Part shown: one piece after another, positions 1 to 5,468 of the stretch
How the letters are laid out: each line of letters opens with the position of its first letter
How positions within the stretch are numbered: the first letter of the stretch is position 1
NCBI GenBank assembly: GCA_020426085.1
Contig: JAGQQP010000319.1
Span: 1 to 5,468, forward strand
Length of the DNA: 5,468 nt
Origin: Planctomycetaceae bacterium
Lineage (GTDB): Bacteria > Planctomycetota > Planctomycetia > Planctomycetales > Planctomycetaceae
Direction of reading: 5' to 3'
Position numbers and translations under genes: made by a program
Notes under the pieces: model-generated
Told to the model about the DNA's origin: nothing
Databases searched by the model: none
What the model saw: the letters and a program-made list of their open reading frames with translations, nothing else

Positions 1-517
1 CGTAGAAATCGACGATCCCCAGTATGCCACCGGGGCGCAACAGATCCCAGGCATGATTCACAGCCTGAAACCAGTCAGGAATCATGGTCAGTGAATAGGA
101 GAAGGTAACCAGATCCACTTGAGTTTCCGGAGGGGTAAAGCTGGTTGCGTCATGACAGACCGCTGACACATTCGACCAGCCCCGATCAGATATCCGTTGA
201 GAACAGACATCCAGCAGAGGCTGACAGAGATCAACGAGATAAGCACGTTGAAACTGTTGAAGACGCTGTCCCCATAATTCGGCATTTTCACCGGTCCCTG
301 TTCCCAGATCGACCCAGATATCGCCCGAAGAAACCGGCAGACTTTCAAACATCTCACAGCGACCATGCAGCAGACGTTTGCGAAACTGATCGTAACCGGC
401 TGCCTGCCCCTGATAAAAGGAATTCAGCCTCTCGGCATGTGTCTGGCCTTCAATGCGGGAGGCTAATAATTGCCACACCGTTTTGACATCATTCAGCCGC
501 GCACTCAGGTAATTCAT
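1..517 (-). CDS. btaB: BtaB-type SAM-dependent N-methyltransferase of betaine lipid (DGTS) synthesis, 3' end cut by window edge
   Basis: Partial gene: 172 residues are visible and the C-terminus lies beyond the left edge. BtaB uses three S-adenosylmethionine molecules to methylate the amino group of diacylglyceryl-homoserine, the BtaA product, giving the betaine lipid DGTS, probably at the inner face of the cytoplasmic membrane. A class I methyltransferase fold is visible: motif I VDLGTGTGEN at residues 69-78, the acidic strand end LVDLCQPLL at 94-102, DAT at 123-125, and LRPGGILGIVDFY at 160-172. The stretches HAERLNSFY (27-35) and TFSYSLTMIPDWF (138-150) match what I recall of BtaB proteins. 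The ATG at 517-515 is preceded by AAGGA with a 7-base spacer. The gene starts 51 bases after the btaA stop on the same strand, so the two are probably cotranscribed. The assignment rests on these motifs plus the adjacent btaA; another lipid or ubiquinone-type methyltransferase is the alternative. Confidence 0.88.
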   Translation of the reverse strand, partial: MNYLSARLNDVKTVWQLLASRIEGQTHAERLNSFYQGQAAGYDQFRKRLLHGRCEMFESLPVSSGDIWVDLGTGTGENAELWGQRLQQFQRAYLVDLCQPLLDVCSQRISDRGWSNVSAVCHDATSFTPPETQVDLVTFSYSLTMIPDWFQAVNHAWDLLRPGGILGIVDFY

Positions 518-535
518 GAATCGATCCTTCCCGCT

Positions 536-552
536 TTAACCGTCCTGGTTAA
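536..552 (-). repeat. Short inverted repeat in the btaA-btaB spacer
   Basis: TTAACC and GGTTAA form a perfect 6-bp stem around a 5-base loop within the 51-base gap between btaA and btaB. It sits 7 bases upstream of the btaB Shine-Dalgarno (525-529). No T-run follows on the transcribed strand, so it is not a typical terminator. It might be a small mRNA hairpin that affects processing or translation of btaB, or it may be chance. Confidence 0.4.
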
Positions 553-568
553 TTGCAACTTGAGCATA

Positions 569-1765
569 TCAGACCAGCAAATCTGCGATATAGAAACTGC
601 CATAAGTATTTACCCGATCCTGTTCATGCAGTTCTGTGGCAAGCTGATTCTGATACTGCAGCAACTCCCCGACTTCCCGTTGTTGCCCCTGATGTTGAAC
701 CTGTATCGGGTCGACAAATTCGACCTGCATACCAGCACTCCGCCAGAGGATCCTGCATTGCGGTGCCGCTTTATCGAGGATGGCCTGCCACTCGCTTTGC
801 AGCAATTGAGGCTGGGCACCTGCCATCCAGTCCATGTGATCTAACAGAATAAACCGCGAGATGGTCCCAGGATGCTGCTGCAGAAAGCCTTCTACGGTGT
901 TCGTGTTAACGGTGAGACGATCAATGAGCCCCGCTTTGAGCCGTTCAAAGTTATGTGGCTTCAAATATTCGGGACAGCAATCATGGTCGTAGCTTCCCGT
1001 GAGATACACGCGCCAGAAATAGTTGTCCTGCAGCGAACGACTGGTAAATACCGTTTCGATGCGATCGATGACAAACTGAACGATCCCGCCTGCATAACAT
1101 TGATCGATTTGTGTTCGTTGCGGCCGAGGTACTCCCAGCATGGATAACGTCAGGTCACGCCGCATCCACCATTTGATCATCCGGGTCCAGAGCAGTTCAT
1201 TCAGATTCCGGGACTGATAAATGGAGCTCTGTTCTGTCACATCGCGAGCTGCCAGCAGCGAATTGATATCATCCCGAATTTTGGCGACACGGTCGATATA
1301 ACAGTTCACAAACCAGGCAAACAGAACGAAAGAACCGCGAAAATAGAAGCTGAATCGTTTAACAAAAAAAAAAAAAAATTTCCCATGTCGGTCCCAGTAC
1401 TTCTGCGCGGTCAGTGATAAGTCTGCACGCAGATTCTGTGAGTACAGCTTCTGCCAGTCATTTGAGTACCCGCGGCCAAACAGATCAAAAAATGCTTCAT
1501 AATCCAGATTTCGAATCGCAGCCAGTTTCAATTCCAGCAGTGCATTCTGTTTGGGATTCACGTCCACGGCGTGCACCTGACGAGGTTCGTCCAACAGATA
1601 ATCCAACGCGTTACAGCCGGCAGAGGTGATCACCAGAACTTCATCATCCGGCCCCAGTTCGAGAGCCCGGCGATCGAGACGGGGATCTTCCCAGCAGGTA
1701 TTATAAACCAGATTGCCCTGATGCACGATTTGAAAACTTTTGCGGCTGATTCGTTCAGAAATCAT
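569..1765 (-). CDS. btaA: BtaA: S-adenosylmethionine:diacylglycerol 3-amino-3-carboxypropyltransferase (DUF3419 family)
   Basis: BtaA carries out the first committed step of betaine lipid synthesis, moving the 3-amino-3-carboxypropyl group of SAM onto diacylglycerol to form diacylglyceryl-homoserine. The 398-residue length is close to known bacterial BtaA proteins (about 400). Family landmarks are NTCWEDPRLD (22-31), the SAM-binding strand and loop ITSAGCNALDYLL (46-58), VHAVDVNPKQNALLELK (64-80), TGSYDHDCCPEYL (256-268), LLDHMDWM (307-314) and a C-terminal DRVNTYGSFYIADLL (383-397). Residues 129-157 are strongly aromatic and hydrophobic, including five consecutive Phe, and could contact the membrane. 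The ATG at 1765-1763 has GGAG 7 bases upstream. The gene lies 34 bases after plcP and 51 bases before btaB. Oddities are a 15-T run encoding F130-F134 and a terminator-like hairpin just upstream. The family call is strong; the enzyme activity is inferred from the family. Confidence 0.93.
   Translation of the reverse strand: MISERISRKSFQIVHQGNLVYNTCWEDPRLDRRALELGPDDEVLVITSAGCNALDYLLDEPRQVHAVDVNPKQNALLELKLAAIRNLDYEAFFDLFGRGYSNDWQKLYSQNLRADLSLTAQKYWDRHGKFFFFFVKRFSFYFRGSFVLFAWFVNCYIDRVAKIRDDINSLLAARDVTEQSSIYQSRNLNELLWTRMIKWWMRRDLTLSMLGVPRPQRTQIDQCYAGGIVQFVIDRIETVFTSRSLQDNYFWRVYLTGSYDHDCCPEYLKPHNFERLKAGLIDRLTVNTNTVEGFLQQHPGTISRFILLDHMDWMAGAQPQLLQSEWQAILDKAAPQCRILWRSAGMQVEFVDPIQVQHQGQQREVGELLQYQNQLATELHEQDRVNTYGSFYIADLLV
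1364..1378 (-). repeat. Uninterrupted homopolymer tract (15 T on the coding strand) inside btaA
   Basis: Fifteen A residues on the plus strand (15 T in btaA sense) encode exactly five Phe codons, all TTT, at BtaA residues 130-134. The reading frame is intact as given. Loss of one T leads to TGA about 20 codons later, and gain of one T gives TGT TAA directly after the tract, so either single-base slip truncates the protein in its first half. Slippage is inferred, not seen. Confidence 0.95.
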
Positions 1766-1787
1766 AAATCTGCTCCAATGAAACGAT

Positions 1788-1817
1788 AAAAAAAACTGAT
1801 CAGCGGCGGATCAGTTT
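1788..1817 (-). terminator. Intrinsic-terminator-like hairpin with T8 tract overlapping the plcP stop codon
   Basis: On the minus strand AAACTGATC and GATCAGTTT form a perfect 9-bp stem (1817-1809 with 1801-1793) around the 7-base loop CGCCGCT, and the 3' arm runs into eight consecutive T (1795-1788). The plcP TGA (1802-1800) lies across the loop and the 3' arm. The stem is not especially GC-rich (3 of 9 pairs), so termination is likely partial. Because btaA begins only 22 bases after the T-run, the element would act as an attenuator that lowers btaA-btaB transcript relative to plcP. A ribosome finishing plcP would cover the stem, which could couple translation to read-through. The hairpin is seen in the sequence; its activity is inferred. 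Confidence 0.6.
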
Positions 1818-2702
1818 GAGGGGATGACATTTTTTCCAGAAACGACTGAGCAGCCCGGGCATCTCAGCTTCGACAAACGTTTTGGGAATACTTCTTTCCG
1901 GTCGAGCCTGGGGAACCGGTTTCTGGACAGGACCGATTTCCTGATCAAAAAACACGATCTCCAGTTCACCGTCACTGTACTCAATCAAGGCACTGCAGTG
2001 TTCCACCCAGTCACCTGTATTGCAGTAGTTTATCCCGTCTATATCGAGGATATTGGGAGCATGAATATGACCGCAGATGATCCCCTCACACCGTTTCAGT
2101 CGGGCGTGGTCGGCCAGCTTTCGTTCATAATCGCTGATAAACCGCATCAGGTGTTTCACTTGAGATTTCACAGCAGAGGAGAGGGCAAACTTTGTCTGTC
2201 CCTGACGTTTTGTGAGACGGTTGAACAAGGTGTTGGCGGTCAGTAATACGTCATAAGCAAAAGAGGCCAGCACCGATAACCATTGGGCGCCCGTTTCAAA
2301 CTTATCGAACTGGTCGCCGTGAATGATCAGAAAACGCCGTCCATCTGCGGTCAGATGCACGAATTCATCAGAAAGAGTCACGAAACCAAACCGCTTCCCG
2401 AAATCACGTAAAAAGTTATCGTGATTTCCTGGTGTATAAAATATTTCAGTCCCTTTACGACTGAGTTCCTCGACTCGGTCAAAGATTTCGTTGTAGATTT
2501 GCGGCCAGCGCCATTTTTTGCGCAACTTCCAGCCATCAATCAAATCTCCTACCAGGTAAAGAGATTCAGGATGGTGGGAATTGAGAAATTCCAGAAATTC
2601 ATCTGCTCTCGAATGCATACATCCCAGATGCACATCGCTGACAAAAATCGATCGAATCTTTCGAGATACTGTTGCAGCGGGCTGGTTCTGGGACACGATC
2701 AT
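1800..2702 (-). CDS. plcP: PlcP-like metallophosphoesterase (phospholipase C of lipid remodelling; UDP-2,3-diacylglucosamine hydrolase-like)
   Basis: This is a calcineurin-type metallophosphoesterase of 300 residues with all metal-ligand motifs: SDVHLG (22-27), VGDLIDGW (51-58), GNHD (92-95), HGD (128-130) and GHIH (211-214). NTGDWVEHC (228-236) follows. The segments LVGDLIDGWKLRKKWRWPQ and GNHDNFLRD closely resemble Sinorhizobium PlcP, which degrades phosphatidylcholine and related phospholipids to diacylglycerol during phosphate starvation. Such proteins are often annotated as LpxH-like. Location directly upstream of btaA and btaB, which consume diacylglycerol, strongly favours the PlcP role. 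There is no signal peptide or membrane helix, so it is probably cytosolic and acts on the inner leaflet. Residues about 255-300 form a tail with a basic end (RFWKKCHPLKLIRR) that may help membrane contact. The ATG at 2702-2700 has an excellent AAGGAGG (2714-2708) 5 bases upstream. LpxH-type lipid A hydrolase remains the alternative. Confidence 0.85.
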   Translation of the reverse strand: MIVSQNQPAATVSRKIRSIFVSDVHLGCMHSRADEFLEFLNSHHPESLYLVGDLIDGWKLRKKWRWPQIYNEIFDRVEELSRKGTEIFYTPGNHDNFLRDFGKRFGFVTLSDEFVHLTADGRRFLIIHGDQFDKFETGAQWLSVLASFAYDVLLTANTLFNRLTKRQGQTKFALSSAVKSQVKHLMRFISDYERKLADHARLKRCEGIICGHIHAPNILDIDGINYCNTGDWVEHCSALIEYSDGELEIVFFDQEIGPVQKPVPQARPERSIPKTFVEAEMPGLLSRFWKKCHPLKLIRR

Positions 2703-2753
2703 ATCATCCTCCTTAATGACATTATTCCGCGATTTGGGCGGCTCGCTTCCTGG

Positions 2754-2782
2754 CTGTCACAGCTCTGACTGTGTTCTGTTCT
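2754..2782 (+). promoter_or_regulatory. Pho-box-like tandem repeat with 11-base spacing (candidate)
   Basis: Three heptamers beginning with CTG start exactly 11 bases apart: CTGTCAC (2754), CTGACTG (2765) and CTGTTCT (2776). They are separated by AGCT and TGTT. The PhoB box of proteobacteria is built from CTGTCAT-like heptamers with 4-base spacers, so the layout fits and the first heptamer matches 6 of 7 positions of that core; the other two are degenerate. It lies 51-80 bases upstream of the plcP start codon, but the direct orientation points away from plcP, and the spacers are not AT-rich. A Pho link would suit a phospholipid-degrading operon; the site is only a candidate. Confidence 0.3.
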
Positions 2783-2933
2783 TCTTTTTTCATTTATCAT
2801 TGTTGCGGCGGATCTTACCAACCTTTTGTTCGCTGATGATGAATGCAAAGTTAAGGTCTTGAGAATTCACATTTCTCTCAAATTGCTGGTAAATGCAGAT
2901 TGTGTTAAGGTTTCCACATCAAAAGATGAAGCG

Positions 2934-2970
2934 GGTTCAGTTACATTTCCGGAGTATCCCGGACTGAACC
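2934..2970 (+). repeat. 8-bp inverted repeat upstream of the FetB-like gene
   Basis: GGTTCAGT (2934-2941) pairs perfectly with ACTGAACC (2963-2970), and a competing inner hairpin pairs TCCGG (2948-2952) with CCGGA (2959-2963). The repeat ends 39 bases before the fetB-like ATG and is followed by TCTTTTC. It could be an operator, a leader-RNA hairpin or a weak attenuator. The symmetry is seen directly; the role is unknown. Confidence 0.45.
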
Positions 2971-3009
2971 GTCTTTTCATGTTCCCGATAATCAGACCAG
3001 GAAGACCAG

Positions 3010-3807
3010 ATGTATGACTTAACCCCACTGAATATTTTTCTGGCAACACTGCTGGTGATGATCAATGGATTCATTTCTTTCTGGTTGAGCCTGAACCTGG
3101 AAAAACGGCTTTTGCTGGCTTCGATGCGGACCGTAGTTCAACTCCTGTTAATCGGTATGATCCTGGAATGGATCTTTGAACTGTCGTGGTGGCCCGTCAT
3201 TCTGTTGCTGATGTTCAGCATGACTCTCATTGCCAGTCTGACAGCGGTTCAACGATCGCAAAGACGCTTCCCGGGAATCTGGTGGAACAGCATCATCGCT
3301 GTCTTTGTCAGCTCCTGGCTGGTGAGTGGTTTTGCATTGACGGTCATCATCCCTCCGCACAGCTGGTCAGAAAACCCGGCTCAATATCTGATCCCCCTTC
3401 TGGGAATGATTCTGGGAAACACCCTGAATGGAATCTCATTGGGCCTGGACCGGTTGAGTGAAGAACTCGTCATGCGGAGAGGAGAAGTGGAACTCCGCCT
3501 TTCACTGGGAGCAACACGAAATGAAGCCGCCAGGGAAGCATTGCAGAATGCAGTCCGGTCGGGGATGACCCCCATTATCAATTCGATGATGGTCGTCGGA
3601 CTGGTCTCACTGCCTGGCCTGATGACAGGACAGATCCTCGCCGGTGCCAGCCCGCTGGAATCGGTAAAATACCAGATTGTCATCATGTTCCTGATCGCAT
3701 CGGGAACGGCATTGGGAACAGTGATCTCAGTACTGCTGGGGTATCGACGTCTGTTTAATTCCCGACATCAGTTTCTATTCGAACGGATCACACGCGTCAT
3801 CAAATAA
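3010..3807 (+). CDS. fetB: FetB/UPF0014 family ABC-type membrane permease (putative iron or metal export), orphan in this window
   Basis: The product is a 265-residue integral membrane protein of the UPF0014 family, whose best known member is E. coli FetB, the permease of the FetAB exporter linked to iron homeostasis and oxidative stress resistance. Plant STAR2/ALS3 proteins are relatives. About seven hydrophobic segments are visible (roughly residues 7-28, 36-55, 61-80, 93-114, 126-147, 188-208 and 222-245). Family signatures are LGMILGNTLNGISLGLDRL (131-149), the cytoplasmic coupling stretch ELRLSLGATRNEAAREAL (161-178), and MTPIINSMMVVGLVSLPG (186-203) followed by LMTGQILAGASP (204-215). 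The ATG at 3010 has AGGAAG (2999-3004) 5 bases upstream. The ATP-binding partner FetA is not next to it: upstream is a divergent intergenic region and downstream a convergent gene. The partner must be elsewhere or absent. The transported substrate is not determinable from the sequence. Confidence 0.88.
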   Translation: MYDLTPLNIFLATLLVMINGFISFWLSLNLEKRLLLASMRTVVQLLLIGMILEWIFELSWWPVILLLMFSMTLIASLTAVQRSQRRFPGIWWNSIIAVFVSSWLVSGFALTVIIPPHSWSENPAQYLIPLLGMILGNTLNGISLGLDRLSEELVMRRGEVELRLSLGATRNEAAREALQNAVRSGMTPIINSMMVVGLVSLPGLMTGQILAGASPLESVKYQIVIMFLIASGTALGTVISVLLGYRRLFNSRHQFLFERITRVIK

Positions 3808-3839
3808 GCAGGTCAATGACTTAGAGAAAAAGATAGCGT

Positions 3840-5468
3840 TTAAGCGAAATTCAGCTTATCGAACAGTTGCTGGAGCGTCTGTTCCGGATAAAGCACAAAA
3901 GAGATTTCACGGCTTTGAATCACTGCGTTGGCCTGCATCTGTTGCTGAACCAGTTCCATATCGCCGTTGATCTTTTCGCGTAGTGGCTGTGTCAGCTCTG
4001 AAAGTTCGGCATCAATCTCGCGAAGTTCCCGAAATCGCAGACGGTTCAACCAGCGACGTTCCGCTTGAGCCAGCGAATCATCGTGTTTTTCTGCTGTCTT
4101 TTGAGCCTGTATTAATGCCTGCTTTCGCTCAACCAATGATGCTGCATCAGCAATCTGTTCTGTTGTCAGATGCCGATCGGAATTGAAATCCAGATCCCGC
4201 AAGATCCGCTGCAGGCAGGTCTCGTCGCAGTGCTGGACATCAAACGGCTGGCTGAAAGGGAGGAAACGGGTGGCCGACAGTGTCAGGTAGCGAGGCGGAT
4301 TCAGATGAAAGAAACGGGTAAAAATCCGATCTGTCATCTCATCGTATTTCGCACCGCCAATGCCATGCACAAACAGATCTCCCAGAAACAACCGGGCAAA
4401 CAAGGTCGTCGTCAACGCACGGGTTCGCAGGCGAATTCCCTGCTCAGGCAGTTGCTTGAGCACTTCAATCGCTGCGGACAGATCGCAGTTTTCGCCCATG
4501 GGAAGTGAGGCAATAACGTCAGTGCCATTCGACAGCTGAATCTGTTCCTGATCCCGCTTGACGAACAACTGATGACGTCGTGTCTCTCCCGTTTTCCAGG
4601 TCCAGAACGGAGATTCAATCCAGCCATCGGATTCTGCCAGCTCCGGTACAGGGTGAGTCTTACTGCGCACACGATTGACTTTGCGGTACTCGCCGAGAAC
4701 TTCGTTATGCGTCGAACGGAATGCGTGGGCATTCTTAAACAGATGACAGGCAAACCATAAAAAGGGCCCGGTCTGACACATGCGGCTGATGGGAAGTTCC
4801 AGATTTTCGATTCCCCACTGCTGCTCCTGTGCATGTCGGGCTGCCGCCAGACAATCCGCCAGTCGTTTCGATTTCTGCATCTGGGCTACCGCTGCCGGCC
4901 AGATATTCCGGAGCAGGGGAGGGGAAAGTTCAGGCCAGGTTTCGAGTGCTACATCAACTCGATCGGAAAATGAACGAAACAATTCTTCATTTTGAATTGT
5001 AGTCTCTTCCCATGGCTGTTTCTTGACCGATTCATCAAAGGACACATCAGAAAAGTACGGGTTATCCCGAGTCCCTTGAGGTACTTTGATCGAAGTCGAA
5101 CTGACCAGGTCGTTATCGACGATCAGATTCAAACTCAGACCTGTGGTCTGTTGCGCTGCTTTGCCAATCAACAGATTTTTAATCCAGACTCCCGGATGGT
5201 ACAGAGCCGGCTGGTGTCCTGTAATAAACAGTAACTGCTCATCCAGTTCGGCAGGCAACTCAACCGGAGTTCCTGTCAGCTCGGCGGTGTACCGGGCTGC
5301 CTCTTCCAGAACGGCTCTTCGTGCCCAGGATCGCAGGCTGGAAATGATCTTTCCACTGCGGTCCCGGGAGCAGCCTTGAAACATATCCCGATTTGCCTCT
5401 GCATCGCCGATGATCTGAGTCAGATCCGGACGGGCAAACACCACATCATCATATCTAGGCACCCGCAG
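3840..5468 (-). CDS. BshC-like conserved protein (putative bacillithiol biosynthesis cysteine-adding enzyme homologue), start possibly outside window
   Basis: A long frame ends with TAA at 3842-3840 and stays open to the right edge. A GTG at 5462-5460 would give 540 residues, near the usual BshC length, but two more sense codons lie upstream and no ribosome site can be seen, so the start is unresolved. Numbering below is from that GTG. FITGHQPALYHPGVWIKN (79-96) resembles the BshC nucleotide-fold motif TGQQPGLxxGPLY. LIVDNDLVSST (113-123) takes the place of the BshC EDHD segment. LRTRALTTTLFARLFLGDL (345-363) followed by VHGIGGAKYDEMTD (365-378) resembles the BshC 'LRP...LPT...VGGPxExxY' block. 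Residues about 440-515 are charged and probably coiled coil, and a C-terminal SFVLYPEQTLQQLF (521-534) resembles the family end. BshC joins cysteine to glucosaminyl-malate in bacillithiol synthesis. Similarity is by recalled motifs and is partial, so substrate and activity remain open; no other bsh gene is in view. Confidence 0.55.
   Translation of the reverse strand: MRVPRYDDVVFARPDLTQIIGDAEANRDMFQGCSRDRSGKIISSLRSWARRAVLEEAARYTAELTGTPVELPAELDEQLLFITGHQPALYHPGVWIKNLLIGKAAQQTTGLSLNLIVDNDLVSSTSIKVPQGTRDNPYFSDVSFDESVKKQPWEETTIQNEELFRSFSDRVDVALETWPELSPPLLRNIWPAAVAQMQKSKRLADCLAAARHAQEQQWGIENLELPISRMCQTGPFLWFACHLFKNAHAFRSTHNEVLGEYRKVNRVRSKTHPVPELAESDGWIESPFWTWKTGETRRHQLFVKRDQEQIQLSNGTDVIASLPMGENCDLSAAIEVLKQLPEQGIRLRTRALTTTLFARLFLGDLFVHGIGGAKYDEMTDRIFTRFFHLNPPRYLTLSATRFLPFSQPFDVQHCDETCLQRILRDLDFNSDRHLTTEQIADAASLVERKQALIQAQKTAEKHDDSLAQAERRWLNRLRFRELREIDAELSELTQPLREKINGDMELVQQQMQANAVIQSREISFVLYPEQTLQQLFDKLNFA

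Larger units (their letters stand above)
2703..3009. promoter_or_regulatory. Divergent intergenic region between plcP and the FetB-like gene
   Basis: This 307-base stretch has no convincing gene. It must hold the promoter of the leftward plcP-btaA-btaB set and of the rightward fetB-like gene. The only promoter-like hexamers I can point to are weak. For plcP, TTGGTA (2821-2816) lies 17 bases from GATAAA (2798-2793), and a lone AATAAT sits at 2726-2721. For the fetB-like gene, GATAAT lies at 2987-2992 with a poor -35. Two more distinctive elements, an 11-base-spaced CTG repeat and an 8-bp inverted repeat, are listed separately. Short open frames here overlap the real starts and have no supporting features. 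Confidence 0.7.

Noticed and set aside
145..844. Plus-strand open frames of about 100-124 codons opposite btaB and btaA.
   Set aside because: They lie antisense to genes with clear family motifs, show no domain of their own, and have composition typical of antisense frames.
1800..2702. Reading the phosphoesterase as LpxH (lipid A synthesis).
   Set aside because: The metal motifs are shared, but 300 residues is longer than typical LpxH, the LVGDLIDGW...WPQ segment is PlcP-like, and the neighbours are betaine lipid genes. Kept only as an alternative.
2826..3017. Small plus-strand frame of 63 codons in the intergenic region.
   Set aside because: It overlaps the fetB-like start, has no clear ribosome site or recognisable feature, and crosses the inverted repeat.
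3808..3839. A bidirectional terminator between the converging genes.
   Set aside because: The 32-base gap has no stem of useful length. There is only a T5 on the minus strand and a 4-bp AAGC/GCTT pairing nearby in the coding end.
4412..4834. Minus-strand 140-codon frame inside the BshC-like gene.
   Set aside because: It is out of frame with the long gene that carries the conserved motifs and shows no family signature.
1..5468. CRISPR array, tRNA, rRNA, transposase or phage genes.
   Set aside because: No regularly spaced repeats, cloverleaf-like sequence, terminal inverted repeats or mobile-element proteins could be seen on either strand.

Overview
The window looks like a chromosomal segment of a roughly 50% G+C Gram-negative-type bacterium. 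The gene set and protein style are most like Planctomycetota (for example the Gimesia group). That placement is inferred from recalled protein resemblance, not from a search. There are five protein-coding genes and no rRNA, tRNA, CRISPR array, insertion sequence or phage gene.

Left half (1-2702, minus strand): three genes read leftward in the order plcP-like, btaA, btaB. PlcP-type metallophosphoesterases remove the phosphorylated headgroup from membrane phospholipids and release diacylglycerol. BtaA transfers the 3-amino-3-carboxypropyl group of S-adenosylmethionine onto diacylglycerol. BtaB methylates the amine three times to give the phosphorus-free betaine lipid DGTS. Together they form a complete phospholipid-to-betaine-lipid remodelling cassette, a phosphate-sparing pathway in other bacteria. 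btaB runs off the left edge. A hairpin followed by eight T overlaps the plcP stop codon and could attenuate transcription into btaA. A perfect 15-T run lies inside btaA.

Middle (2703-3009): a divergent intergenic region of 307 bases. It carries a Pho-box-like set of CTG-led repeats spaced exactly 11 bases apart near plcP, and an 8-bp inverted repeat just upstream of the gene on the other strand.

Right half: a plus-strand FetB/UPF0014 family permease gene (3010-3807) has no adjacent ATPase gene. It converges, after a 32-base gap, on a minus-strand gene of about 540 codons (3840 to the right edge). That product resembles the BshC family (bacillithiol synthesis) in length and overall layout but is divergent. 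Its true start may lie outside the window.

The most interesting part is the plcP-btaA-btaB cassette with its possible regulatory signals. The biochemistry is known from other phyla; the arrangement and the internal terminator-like element deserve a closer look.
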